DNA from: Marinactinospora thermotolerans DSM 45154
GTDB taxonomy: Bacteria; Actinomycetota; Actinomycetes; Streptosporangiales; Streptosporangiaceae
Assembly (NCBI RefSeq): GCF_900167435.1
Contig: NZ_FUWS01000006.1
Span: forward strand, 186,001-250,000
Direction: 5' to 3'
Length of the DNA: 64,000 nucleotides
A program made the position numbers and the translations under genes. Of the stretch, positions 25,401 to 33,843 are shown one piece after another (positions within the stretch are counted from its first letter, which is position 1; each line of letters starts with the position of its first letter). Under the pieces are notes generated by a model. The model was given only the letters and a program-made list of their open reading frames with translations, was not told the DNA's origin and did not search any database.

Positions 25401-26870
25401 TCAGTCGATTCCCGCGATCCCCACGTACTTGGTCTCCAGGAACTCGTCGATGCCGACCCGGCCGCCCTCGCGGCCCAGGCCCGAGTGCTTGACCCCGCCG
25501 AACGGCGCGGCCGGGTTGGACACGATCCCCTGGTTGAGCCCCACCATGCCGGTCTCCAACGCCTCCGAGACCCGGAAGGCGCGGCCCAGGTCCCGGGTGA
25601 ACAGGTAGGACACCAGGCCGTACTCGGTGTCGTTGGCCGCCGCCACGGCCTCGCTCTCGGACTCGAAGGAGATGACCGGGGCGACGGGGCCGAAGATCTC
25701 GGTGTGGGCCAGCCGGCTCTCCTGGGGGACGTCGGCCAGCACGGTCGGCCGGTAGAAGTAGCCGGCGCCGTCGCCCGGCCCGCCCCCGACGAGCACCCGC
25801 GCGCCGCGGCCCACCGCGTCGTCCACCAGGCCCTGGACCTTCTCGCGCGCCCGCGCGTCGATCAGCGGCCCCACCTGGACCCCTTCCTCGGTGCCGCGCC
25901 CCATCCGCAGCGCCGACATGCGCTCGCCGAGCCGGCGCGCGAACTCCTCGGCCACGCCGGCCTGCACGTAGATGCGGTTGGCCGCGGTGCACGCCTCGCC
26001 GATGTTGCGCATCTTCGCCAACATCGCCCCCTCGACCGCGGCGTCGAGGTCGGCGTCGTCGAACACCAGGAACGGCGCGTTGCCCCCCAGTTCCATGGAG
26101 GTGCGCAACACCTGGTCGGCGCTCTGCTTCAGCAGCGTGCGGCCCACCGCCGTGGAACCGGTGAACGACACCTTGCGGATACGGCCGTCGGTGAGCAGCG
26201 GCTCGGTGACGCCGCCCGCGTCACTGGTCGGGATGACGCTGAGCACGCCGTCGGGCAGCCCCGCCTCCTTCAGCACTGCGGCCAGCGCCAGCGCCGACAA
26301 CGGCGTCTGCTGGGCGGGCTTGAGCACCATCGTGCACCCGGCCGCGACCGCGGGGCCGATCTTGCGGGTGCCCATGGCCATCGGGAAGTTCCACGGCGTG
26401 ATGAGCATGGCCGGGCCGACCGGGCGGCGCATCACCAGGAACCGGGAACGGCCGTCGGGTGACACCGAGTAGCCGCCCTCGATGCGCACGGCCTCCTCCG
26501 CGAACCAGCGGAAGAACTCGGCGGCGTAGGCGATCTCGCCCTTCGCCTCGGCGAGCGGCTTGCCCATCTCCAGGGTCATGAGCAGGCCCAGCTCGTCCTG
26601 GCGGGCCATCAGCAGCTCATAGGCGCGGCGCAGGATCTCACCGCGCTCGCGCGGCGGGTGGGCGGCCCAGGTGGGCTGGGCGGCGTCCGCGGCGGTCAGC
26701 GCCGCGAAGGCGTCGTCCACCCCGGCGTCGGCCACCTCGCACAGCACCGCGCCGGTGGAGGGGTCCTCCACCTTGAACGTCGCCCCGGAGGCGGCGTCGC
26801 GCCACTCGCCTCCGATGAACAACTGCTTGGGCACCTGGTCGACGACCTGTGCCTCGCGGTCCGCGGTCAT
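25401..26870 (-). CDS. gabD: NAD(P)-dependent aldehyde dehydrogenase, succinate-semialdehyde dehydrogenase-like
   Basis: 489 residues. Complete aldehyde dehydrogenase: cofactor-site ITPWNFPMAM, FTGSTAVGR, general base Glu in ELGGNAPF and nucleophile Cys in NIGEACTAANR. EMGKPLAEAKGEIAYAAEF is typical of succinate-semialdehyde dehydrogenases. Read divergently from the aminotransferase, with an operator between them, it should oxidise the semialdehyde that enzyme produces. The exact aldehyde is inferred. Confidence 0.87.
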   Translation of the reverse strand: MTADREAQVVDQVPKQLFIGGEWRDAASGATFKVEDPSTGAVLCEVADAGVDDAFAALTAADAAQPTWAAHPPRERGEILRRAYELLMARQDELGLLMTLEMGKPLAEAKGEIAYAAEFFRWFAEEAVRIEGGYSVSPDGRSRFLVMRRPVGPAMLITPWNFPMAMGTRKIGPAVAAGCTMVLKPAQQTPLSALALAAVLKEAGLPDGVLSVIPTSDAGGVTEPLLTDGRIRKVSFTGSTAVGRTLLKQSADQVLRTSMELGGNAPFLVFDDADLDAAVEGAMLAKMRNIGEACTAANRIYVQAGVAEEFARRLGERMSALRMGRGTEEGVQVGPLIDARAREKVQGLVDDAVGRGARVLVGGGPGDGAGYFYRPTVLADVPQESRLAHTEIFGPVAPVISFESESEAVAAANDTEYGLVSYLFTRDLGRAFRVSEALETGMVGLNQGIVSNPAAPFGGVKHSGLGREGGRVGIDEFLETKYVGIAGID

Positions 26871-27030
26871 GTCGGCCCCCTTCCGGGCTCGTGGTCGTGC
26901 TCGCTCCGCCCCTCCGGGCGCGGTTCCGCCTCCTACGTCTTCCCGGCCGGCGGATCCGCTAACAGGGCGCGGGCACGGGGCGCGGCGCGTCTGGACACCG
27001 CCATGGCCGGGATGATTCCATAGCCGAGAC

Positions 27031-27044
27031 GATTGTCAACAATC
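27031..27044. promoter_or_regulatory. GntR/FadR-type operator, copy 2
   Basis: Same 14-bp GATTGTCAACAATC as at 22132, here 20 bp upstream of the aminotransferase ATG and 161 bp upstream of the dehydrogenase. A site this close to the start is well placed for repression. Confidence 0.75.
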
Positions 27045-27063
27045 CTACGGAAGAGGTCCGAGC

Positions 27064-28329
27064 ATGGCCGAGCAGCCGGTACGGCTCTCGCCCGCCCTCA
27101 AGCAGGCGACCCCGGTCCTCGCCGCCCGCGGCGAAGGCGCCTACATCTACGACGAGGACGACCGCCGCTATCTCGACTTCACCGCCGGGATCGGCGTCAC
27201 CAGCACCGGGCACTGCCACCCCAGGGTGGTCGAGGCCGCCCAGCGCCAGGTCGCCACGCTCGTCCACGGCCAGTACACGACCGTCATGCACCGCCCCCTG
27301 CTGCGCCTGACCGAACGCCTCGGATCGGTGCTCCCCTCCGGACTGGACCGGCTCTTCTTCGTCAACGCCGGCAGCGAGGCGGTCGAGGCGGCGCTGCGCC
27401 TGGCCCGGCAGGCCACCGGACGGCAGAACGTCATCGCGTTCCAGGGCGCCTTCCACGGCCGGACCATGGCCGCCGCCTCGATGACCACCTCGGGCGTGAA
27501 GATCCGGGCCGGCATCGGGCCGCTCATGCCGGGGGTCGCGGTCGCGCCGTTCCCCTACGCCTACCGCTACGGGATGACCGAGGAGGAGGCCGGCGCGTTC
27601 GCGCTACGCGAGCTCGACTACCTGCTCGCCACGGTCAGCTCGCCGCTCGACACCGCGGCCTTCTTCATCGAGCCGGTCCTCGGCGAGGGCGGCTACGTCC
27701 CCGCGCCGGCGTCCTTCCTGGCCGGGCTGCGCGAACGCGCCGACCGGCACGGCGCCCTGCTCGTCGTCGACGAGGTGCAGACCGGCTTCGGCCGCACCGG
27801 GCGGTTCTGGGGCCACGAGCACGCCGCCGTACGGCCCGACATCCTCATCACCGCCAAGGGCCTGGCCAGCGGCTTCCCCCTGTCGGCCATCGCCGCGCCG
27901 GACGAGCTGATGGAACGGGCCTGGCCCGGTTCCCAGGGCGGCACCTACGGCGGCAACGCGGTGGCGTGCGCGGCGGCCCTGGCCACCCTCGACGTGATCG
28001 AGGAGGAGGGGCTGGTCAAGAACGCCGCGCAGATGGGCGAACGACTGCGCGAGGGCCTGGTCCGCGTCGCCGACGCCCACCCGGTGATCGGTGATGTGCG
28101 CGGGCTCGGCCTGATGCTCGGAAACGAGTTCACCGCGCCGGACGGATCCCCCGACACCGACACCGCGGCGCGGGCCCAGCGGGCCGCCGTCGAACACGGA
28201 CTGCTGCTGCTCACCTGCGGGCCGCACGGCAACGTCGTACGGATGATCCCGCCGCTGATCGTCACCGAGGAACAGGTCGACGCCGCCATGGACGTCTGGG
28301 AGCGCGCGGTCGCCGACGCGACGGCCTGA
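27064..28329 (+). CDS. gabT: Class-III aminotransferase, 4-aminobutyrate aminotransferase-like
   Basis: 421 residues. PLP-dependent omega-aminotransferase: NAGSEAVEAALRLAR, FHGRTMAA, DEVQTGFGRTG and the Schiff-base Lys in ITAKGLASGFPLSAI, then GGTYGGNAVACAAAL. Likely transfers the omega-amino group of GABA or a related acid to 2-oxoglutarate; the divergent dehydrogenase would oxidise the product. ATG at 27064 with GAGG upstream. Confidence 0.87.
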   Translation: MAEQPVRLSPALKQATPVLAARGEGAYIYDEDDRRYLDFTAGIGVTSTGHCHPRVVEAAQRQVATLVHGQYTTVMHRPLLRLTERLGSVLPSGLDRLFFVNAGSEAVEAALRLARQATGRQNVIAFQGAFHGRTMAAASMTTSGVKIRAGIGPLMPGVAVAPFPYAYRYGMTEEEAGAFALRELDYLLATVSSPLDTAAFFIEPVLGEGGYVPAPASFLAGLRERADRHGALLVVDEVQTGFGRTGRFWGHEHAAVRPDILITAKGLASGFPLSAIAAPDELMERAWPGSQGGTYGGNAVACAAALATLDVIEEEGLVKNAAQMGERLREGLVRVADAHPVIGDVRGLGLMLGNEFTAPDGSPDTDTAARAQRAAVEHGLLLLTCGPHGNVVRMIPPLIVTEEQVDAAMDVWERAVADATA

Positions 28330-28643
28330 CCCGGGCACCTGCGGTCCCGGGCGCGTGCCGGCGGCCCTGCGTGCGCCCGGCCGGGGTCCGGACAACGGCC
28401 GAGGCCGGGCCGGGGGCGAGAGCCCTCCCCGCGCCCCCTGGTCGCGTACCGTCCTCGCCGGGGGCGCAGCCTTCCGCCACGCCCCGCCCGCCGGCGACGA
28501 CTCCCAGAGGCGTGTGTAGCCTCGCTCACACCCGCTCCCGGAGGTGCCGTTCACGGTCCGAACCCTCTCCGGAGCTGTGCTAGAGTTTTTCACGTCGCCA
28601 GGGGGACCGGACAGGGAAGCCGAGGCGACGGACAACAGAACAA
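28330..28643. other. Intergenic, 314 bp
   Basis: Between the aminotransferase stop and the tRNA. GC-rich, with TAGAGT 72 bp upstream of the tRNA as a possible promoter element. No gene seen. Confidence 0.3.
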
Positions 28644-28716
28644 GCACTCGTAGCTCAATGGATAGAGCATCTGACTACGGATCAGAAGGTTGGGGGTTCG
28701 AATCCTCCCGAGTGCG
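28644..28716 (+). tRNA. tRNA-Arg (anticodon ACG)
   Basis: 73 nt that fold as a cloverleaf: acceptor GCACTCG/CGAGTGC, D arm with GCTC/GAGC, anticodon stem TCTGA/TCAGA with loop CTACGGA (anticodon ACG at 34-36), T arm GGGGG-TTCGAAT-CCTCC. No CCA is encoded. Its 3' half is the left attachment site of the integrated element. Confidence 0.95.
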
Positions 28717-28718
28717 CC
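28683..28718 (+). repeat. attL (tRNA 3' half)
   Basis: 36 bp starting CAGAAGGTT and ending GAGTGCGCC, running from the anticodon stem to 2 bp past the tRNA. It matches 32957-32992 at 35 of 36 positions. A tRNA terminator-like hairpin follows at about 28736-28770. Confidence 0.9.
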
Positions 28719-28811
28719 GCCATGAGACAGCGAAGATGAGGCCCTGCCTGGTAAAACAGGTGGGGCTTCGTCTTTTCTCGCGCTTCCCTGCGAGGATGCC
28801 GTGGGCTCCCG

Positions 28812-28830
28812 GTACGCATTCGGTACACAT
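28812..28830 (+). repeat. Possible integrase arm-site, left
   Basis: GTACGCATTCGGTACACAT, matching 15 of 19 bases at 32832-32850 near the other end of the element. Short repeats just inside both att sites are where integrase arm sites are expected. Confidence 0.4.
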
Positions 28831-28846
28831 GGCCCGGGGGCCTTCC

Positions 28847-30058
28847 CTAGGCGGCCCGCTTCGCCGCGTTGTTCACCGCCTCGACACGGCGGAGGTCGAT
28901 CACGTCGGCGACCTCGTCGAGTCGGTCCGGCCACAAGTGCCCGTAGGTATCGAGCGTCATCGACGGCTTGGCGTGGCCGAGCATCCGCTGAACGACGTAG
29001 ACGTCCGCACCACCCGCGATCGAAAGCGACGCCGCAGTGTGGCGGAGCTTGTGGATCGTGAGCCCGATCCCGTCGAGCCCCGCGTTCTTGCGCGCCTTGT
29101 TGAACTCCCGGTTCCGCCAGTTCCGGATACGGAGCGGCTTATCCCGCCCAGTACGGAACACCAGCGCGTCAGGTTCCCGCCCGGCCACGAGGGGGCGTAG
29201 CTCTTCGACGAGCGACCGGAGCAGGGGTACGACGCGGCGTTCTCCCGTCTTCGGCGTGTCCTCGTACAGTTCCCCGTCGACCTCGTTGAACGCCGTGGTG
29301 ACCTTGATGCGCCGACGGTCGAGGTCCACATGCTTCACCCGGAGCGCCGACGCTTCCCCCCAGCGCAGCCCCGTGTATGCGAGCAGGAGAATCAGCGTCC
29401 GGTTCACTCCCGCCGTGGCGGTCGGCCTGCCGTACTTCGTGCGCAGCTCCCCGGCAGCAGTCGCAAGCGCCTCGACCTGTTCATAGGTCAGGTAAACGTG
29501 ATCGCTCGGCGGGAGCTTCGGCAGTGGGACCCCCTTCGCGGGGTTGACCGAGAGGCGCCGAGGAACACACCAGTCCAGCACCATGGACAGCACCGAGTGG
29601 ACGGTGCGCGTCTGAGATGCTCCGAGGTTCCTCCCTCCCTCCTCCTTGGGCTTCTGGAGACCGGCGAGCCACGCGGCGACGTCGTCGAACTCGATCGACT
29701 TCACCGGGAGATCACCCCACCGGGGAAGGATGTGGTCTTCGAGCACGTCCCGGTACTTGGACCGTGATGAACGCTTGAGCGCCTGTGCGTCGATCCACTG
29801 CGCCGCGACTTCACGGAACCGGATCTTGCCCGCCGACGGGTCGCGGTACGACCCCTCGGCAAGTCCGTTCTCGATCTCGGTCCGGTAGTTCTCTGCCTGC
29901 GGCTTCTTGGTGAACACCTTCGCCTTCGGCTTGCCAGCGGGGTCGTACCAGCGCACCCGCCACCGGCCCGGTGGCGTGCGCTTCGCGGCCTTCGCCTTCT
30001 CGACCGCCGCGCGGTACGCCGCGTGCTCGTTGCGGTCTTCGACCCAGACACGTGCCAC
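28847..30058 (-). CDS. int: Tyrosine-recombinase integrase
   Basis: 403 residues: AP2-like arm-binding N-terminus (RWRVRWYDPAGKPKAKVF), SAM-like core-binding domain (about 70-165) and catalytic domain with Arg in YTGLRWGEAS, HxxR in HKLRHTAASL, His in MLGHAKP and nucleophile Tyr in TLDTYGHLWP. GTG at 30058 overlaps the TAG of the upstream HTH frame by one base and has AAGGTGGA upstream. Its 3' end lies 128 bp from attL, the usual arrangement for tRNA-targeting actinomycete elements. Catalytic residues are all intact. Confidence 0.93.
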   Translation of the reverse strand: MARVWVEDRNEHAAYRAAVEKAKAAKRTPPGRWRVRWYDPAGKPKAKVFTKKPQAENYRTEIENGLAEGSYRDPSAGKIRFREVAAQWIDAQALKRSSRSKYRDVLEDHILPRWGDLPVKSIEFDDVAAWLAGLQKPKEEGGRNLGASQTRTVHSVLSMVLDWCVPRRLSVNPAKGVPLPKLPPSDHVYLTYEQVEALATAAGELRTKYGRPTATAGVNRTLILLLAYTGLRWGEASALRVKHVDLDRRRIKVTTAFNEVDGELYEDTPKTGERRVVPLLRSLVEELRPLVAGREPDALVFRTGRDKPLRIRNWRNREFNKARKNAGLDGIGLTIHKLRHTAASLSIAGGADVYVVQRMLGHAKPSMTLDTYGHLWPDRLDEVADVIDLRRVEAVNNAAKRAA

Positions 30059-30513
30059 TACTCGTCCACCTTCCTCTGTCCTCTCTTGTCCTGCACGGTC
30101 AGCAACCCCCGATCCCGCGCCCGGGTGATCCATCGGTTCGCCGTCGACTTCGGAAGGCCGAGAGCCTCCCCGACGGCCGGGACGGGCGCATGTCCGAAGA
30201 TGAGCGCCATCCGGTAGAGGTAGGCCACCCACGTCAGCGCTTCCTCTGTGGGGCCGTGTTTGCCGAGGTCCTCCGGCAGCGGGCCTCGGCTGAGAAGCGT
30301 GAACCCTTGCAGGGCCGATGACACCCCGGCGTTCAGCACGGACAGAACCGGGATGGACCGAAGTGCGTCGCCAGTGGCCTCATCTCCCGATTCGGACTCG
30401 ACGGTCAGGCTCTGGCACTCGTACCTGGATATCCCCTTGGTGTTTCCGTAGTTGGGATCGCCGCGGGCCCCTCAAAGGAGTCGGGCGGGTTCAAAGGGGT
30501 CTCCGCTTTTCAT
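30058..30513 (-). pseudogene. HTH regulator/excisionase-like gene with in-frame TGA
   Basis: Reading from ATG 30513 gives MKSGDPFEPARLL, then TGA at 30474-30472, then an unbroken frame of 137 more codons to TAG at 30060. The region after the stop (SRYECQSLTVESESGDEATGDALRSIPV) is protein-like, and the C-terminus has a winged-helix motif (GEALGLPKSTANRWITRARDRGLLT). The stop fits a CGA-to-TGA change. The nearest standard start after it is GTG 30339, which would give 93 residues that keep the HTH and the overlap with int. Either a broken gene or one translated in shortened form. Confidence 0.6.
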
Positions 30514-30562
30514 GGTCTGTAGTTGCCCCAGCGCGACACGTCCGTCTCCGGGTGGTGCATGC

Positions 30563-30603
30563 GAACGGCCCCCGGCCTTCCCCTCTTCGACAGGCCGGGG
30601 CCG
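30563..30603 (-). terminator. Hairpin after the two unknown genes
   Basis: Imperfect inverted repeat ACGGCCCCCGGCCT ... AGGCCGGGGCCGT with a loop of about 13 nt, roughly 60 bp beyond the stop at 30662 on the minus strand. Likely terminates that pair and separates it from the HTH-int unit. Confidence 0.6.
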
Positions 30604-30661
30604 TCCGTCCAGCCGGCTACCGGGGAGGAACCGAGGCCGCTCCACCGGTGTCCGGCCGTTC

Positions 30662-31060
30662 TCAGCCCGCCTCGTGGCTCGGTGTCCCCAAGGCTCGGCC
30701 GTAGGCGGGTGGCGGGGCGTTCATCTGCTCTTCAAGCCGCTCGGGCGTGGTCTCGTGCAAGGTCATCGCCGCTCCCGCGGCCCCGAGGTTGGTGGCCACC
30801 CAGGCGGCGGGCCGGCCGTGTTCGTCGAGAGAGCGCCACACGCGCCAACGGCCGGTGTGCTCGGCGTTGAGCCGTCGCAGGGTCGCCTCGTCCGGGCAGA
30901 TGGGGACATGGCACACGGCCGTGGCATGTCCGGCCCGGACGGCGTAGACGTCGGAATCGGGTGCGCGTTCGACGAGCTCCAACGGCCTGTCCATGGCGCG
31001 CGCCCATTCCCGCAGTTCCACGAGATCGTCGAACACCAGCGGGTCGAGACGGTCGCTCAT
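30662..31060 (-). CDS. Unknown element-encoded protein
   Basis: 132 residues, soluble, not recognised. LDPLVFDDLVELREWARAMDRPLELVERAPD suggests a helical start; two Cys in AVCHVPICPD could bind metal but no third or fourth ligand is obvious. ATG at 31060 overlaps the stop of the upstream gene (ATGA), so the two are coupled. Both are read divergently from the XRE/TPR regulator, a layout common in actinomycete integrative elements. Confidence 0.6.
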   Translation of the reverse strand: MSDRLDPLVFDDLVELREWARAMDRPLELVERAPDSDVYAVRAGHATAVCHVPICPDEATLRRLNAEHTGRWRVWRSLDEHGRPAAWVATNLGAAGAAMTLHETTPERLEEQMNAPPPAYGRALGTPSHEAG

Positions 31061-31311
31061 CGCGCGCCCACGCCGCGGTGGTGGCCACCGGCACGCTGCC
31101 AGAGCAGCCGGGCGAGTGTGTCGAGCCGGGGCGAGATGGGCAGGCCGGACGTGTCCATGGCGTAGAACCAGCCGGACGTCTCGCCGTACCAGATCAACGT
31201 GCGCGGGTGAGCGGCTTGAAGCCGCGCGGCTGCGGCGTGACCGGCCGCGTGTGCGCGGGAACGCCCCCGCCGCCCCGGCACAACGGAGGGAAACGGTTTA
31301 GGGTCGGACAT
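31057..31311 (-). CDS. Unknown small element-encoded protein
   Basis: 84 residues: an Arg/Ala-rich N-terminal half followed by PRTLIWYGETSGWFYAMDT and a hydrophobic helix (PRLDTLARLLWQR). ATG at 31311 has AGGAG 8 nt upstream. Coupled to the next gene by an ATGA overlap. Function unknown. Confidence 0.6.
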   Translation of the reverse strand: MSDPKPFPSVVPGRRGRSRAHAAGHAAAARLQAAHPRTLIWYGETSGWFYAMDTSGLPISPRLDTLARLLWQRAGGHHRGVGAR

Positions 31312-31423
31312 GTCATCAGCTCCTGATTAGCTGGTGGCCACGCCCCCGGACGCCTGATCCGCGTCGCGGGGGTCGGTTCGTTCCCCAGCCTTGCCGAACA
31401 GGGGGGAATGGGGATCGGCCTAC

Positions 31424-31445
31424 CTGTAGGCCAATCTGTAGACCA
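31424..31445. promoter_or_regulatory. Tandem CTGTAGnCCA repeats
   Basis: CTGTAGGCCA at 31424-31433 and CTGTAGACCA at 31436-31445, a 12-bp period, ending 10 bp before the XRE-gene ATG. Probable operator for autoregulation, and perhaps for the divergent pair starting at 31311. Confidence 0.5.
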
Positions 31446-31455
31446 GACTGGAGCC

Positions 31456-32667
31456 ATGCCCCCCGAGACGTTCGGTGCGATGATCTGCCGAGCGCGTAAG
31501 GAACGCGGTTGGTCGCAATCCAGACTCGCTGAAGAACTGGCCCAGGTGTCCGGGCGTTCGACCGTCACCCGCCAAGAGGTCTACCGCTGGGAGAAGGGGC
31601 GCCGCGTGCCCCGCTTCTGGCTTCCGCACATCGCGACCGCGCTCGACATTCCACGGGACCGCCTCGAACGCGCGATAGCCGCGAATGGCGCCTCTGATGA
31701 CTCGCCTGACCCGGCAGCGACCCTGACCACGCTGCTGCCCGATGGAGACCCGCTGACGCCGCTGACGGCCTCGACCGGCCGGCGCGTCGGCGCGCAGGAC
31801 GCGCGCGACCTGGCGGCACGGGTGCACGGGCTGCGGCTCGCTGACGACGTGCTCGCCGGTCGCGACCTGGTCTCGCCCGCTCGCCGGGAACTGGCCGCCG
31901 CGCTCCGGCTCTACCAGGAGGGAAGGCACACCGAGGCGGTGGGCAGGTCCCTTCTGGTCGCCATCGGGGAACTGGCCCAGATCGTGGGGTGGATCGAATC
32001 CGACGCCGGACACCACGACCGCGCAGAGGCGACCTACCGTCTCGGTGTGTCCGCCGCGCGCGAGGCCGGGGACCTGACCCTTGCCGGAAACGTCGCCGGC
32101 TCCCTGGCCTACCAGTGGACGAACACCGGACGCCAGCGGGAAGGGCTCGCCCTCGCGCGCGCGGCACTCGACGACGCCGGGCCGGACGCCCCTGGTAAAG
32201 CACGAGCCCTGTTCTTCGATCGTGTCGCGTGGGCGCACGCGAGCATCGGGGAAGCCCAAGCCGCCATGCGGGCGCTTGAACACGCACACGAGGCACTGGT
32301 AGCCGCAGAGCCAGAAGCCGCGCCGGAATGGGCGTACTGGGTGAGCGAGGACGAGCTTCGCGTCATGGACGCGCGGGTGTACACAGAGCTTCGCCGGCCG
32401 CTGCGCGCCGTCCCCCTACTACGGGATGTGCTCAACCGGTATAACGCCGCCCACGCCCGAGAACTCGCGCTCTACCTGTCGTGGCTCGCGGTCGCCTACG
32501 CCGACGCCAACGAGCCGGAGGCGGCCGCGGAGACGACGGCGCGGATGTTCGCCTTGTCCGCCGATGTCGCCAGTGACCGCACGGCGGAGCGTTCCCAGGT
32601 CGTGCTCTGTCGTCTTGCCGACTTCGAGGACGTTCCCGAAGTCCGCGCCGTATTAGGCGTCGCGTGA
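31456..32667 (+). CDS. XRE-family regulator with TPR-like C-terminus
   Basis: 403 residues. N-terminal HTH_XRE (GAMICRARKERGWSQSRLAEELAQVSG, then RQEVYRWEKGRRVPRFW) and a C-terminal array of helical TPR-like repeats from about residue 130 onward (AEATYRLGVSAAREAGDLTLAGNVAGSLAYQ). This architecture is found in many actinomycete regulators, including ones that sense peptides. ATG 31456 is preceded by GGAG at short spacing. In this element it may control the divergent pair or the integrase. Confidence 0.82.
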   Translation: MPPETFGAMICRARKERGWSQSRLAEELAQVSGRSTVTRQEVYRWEKGRRVPRFWLPHIATALDIPRDRLERAIAANGASDDSPDPAATLTTLLPDGDPLTPLTASTGRRVGAQDARDLAARVHGLRLADDVLAGRDLVSPARRELAAALRLYQEGRHTEAVGRSLLVAIGELAQIVGWIESDAGHHDRAEATYRLGVSAAREAGDLTLAGNVAGSLAYQWTNTGRQREGLALARAALDDAGPDAPGKARALFFDRVAWAHASIGEAQAAMRALEHAHEALVAAEPEAAPEWAYWVSEDELRVMDARVYTELRRPLRAVPLLRDVLNRYNAAHARELALYLSWLAVAYADANEPEAAAETTARMFALSADVASDRTAERSQVVLCRLADFEDVPEVRAVLGVA

Positions 32668-32831
32668 CCTGCCCCCGCCACTCCCTGCCGGGTACCCAAC
32701 GAAAGCACTCGGCAGGGGATGAGTAGAACCTTCCGACGAACTTCCCATCCACCACACGCAGCGCCTCAGACTGCGCCATGCGTTCGGGCAGGAAGAGCCA
32801 CCTTACCTGGGCTGAAACGGCTCCCCTCCGC

Positions 32832-32850
32832 GTACACATTCAGTACATAC
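32832..32850 (+). repeat. Possible integrase arm-site, right
   Basis: GTACACATTCAGTACATAC, partner of 28812-28830, 107 bp inside attR. The 289 bp between the XRE stop and attR hold no gene. Confidence 0.4.
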
Positions 32851-32956
32851 CAGCGCGAGAGCCCCAATGATCCCGGGGGAAGAACCGGGAGGAGTTTTCG
32901 CAGGCGACCACGGGTCGACCGGCATCCTCGCGAGTCCGGAAGTCCCCTCGACCGAA

Positions 32957-32992
32957 CAGAAGGTCGGGGGTTCGAATCCTCCCGAGTGCGCC
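32957..32992 (+). repeat. attR (tRNA 3' fragment)
   Basis: 36-bp repeat of attL with one T-to-C difference at its ninth base. No D arm or anticodon arm precedes it, so it is a partial tRNA left by integration. Confidence 0.9.
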
Positions 32993-33008
32993 ACATGAAA
33001 TCACGGAA

Positions 33009-33044
33009 CGAGACCCTGAGCTGCGGCTACAGGTCAGGGTCTCG
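33009..33044 (+). terminator. Original tRNA terminator
   Basis: Perfect 11-bp stem CGAGACCCTGA/TCAGGGTCTCG with a 14-nt loop and TTTCG tail, 17 bp after attR. Probably the tRNA-Arg terminator before the element separated them. Confidence 0.7.
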
Positions 33045-33843
33045 TTTCGTGTCGGCGACTCCGACGGCGACTGCCGGGCCTCGCATGACAGTAAGACGCC
33101 GACAACAGGCCCTCTGGCCTGCGGCTACACGAAGCACTGGGCTGGGTGCAAAAGAAGTCGGAAGGTTGCTCCTTCTTTCACGCGCGGCCATCCCCACGGG
33201 CTTTTCAGCGCTGGGCACCGGGATGGCGCGGAGCGGATGTGGTCGTCGAGTGGCAAGCCGTCCCCGTCGACCCGCACCCTCATGTGTGGGAGGTCACCAA
33301 ACGGCATGGACCGGCGGATCGACCGCGGCGTTCCGCCGAGCCGAGCGGACCATGGCGGTGAACCACCCCGGGAGTACGCCTGAACGGGGCCACGTTAACT
33401 CGGCCCGGCGGACCCCGCACCGCGGCGGCCGGTTCGGTGCCGTCACCGGCCGCTCCGTTCCCACCGGCGACAACACCGCCGGAATCCCTGCCTTGGTCCA
33501 GGCCTGCGACGACGAGCCCGAGAGCCGCCTGCACGAGGGGGCGGGCCCTCGGCCGGCGCTCAGCGGCCTCGGTCGGCAGGGCTGAGCGTGGCTGTTCGCC
33601 CGAGCCCTCCAGCGGGCCATGGCGTGGACGCGCCTGCGGGTTAAACACCGCGGAGAGGACGATGAGCATTTCGGCGTAGGTTCGGGCGGTGGTAGGGGCG
33701 TCGCGGAACCGGTCCGGGAAACCGCGCCCCGCCTCCGATGGGGCACAGAGTTCCGCGGAGCCCCCACGCGCCGCGTACACCGGTGCACCTCACGGCGTCG
33801 CTCCGAGCCGACCGTGTCGGAGAGTATCCAGCGGTCGGGTGAG
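33045..33843. other. Intergenic, about 800 bp
   Basis: Between the element and the exporter operon. Overlapping frames on both strands lack any domain, membrane pattern or ribosome site. Possibly decayed DNA; nothing identifiable. Confidence 0.35.

Larger units (their letters stand above)
28683..32992. mobile_element. Integrative element in tRNA-Arg(ACG), 4.3 kb
   Basis: Bounded by 36-bp direct repeats that correspond to the tRNA 3' half. Contents: tyrosine integrase next to attL, interrupted HTH gene, two overlapping unknown genes and an XRE/TPR regulator. It has no visible replication, conjugation or capsid genes, so it is either a minimal element, a satellite needing a helper, or a remnant. 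Confidence 0.85.

Noticed and set aside
32957-32992. Second tRNA gene
   Set aside because: Only the T arm, acceptor 3' strand and part of the anticodon stem are present; it is attR.
32719-33585. 288-codon plus-strand gene spanning attR
   Set aside because: It would cross the attachment site and terminator, has no ribosome site and no recognisable domain.
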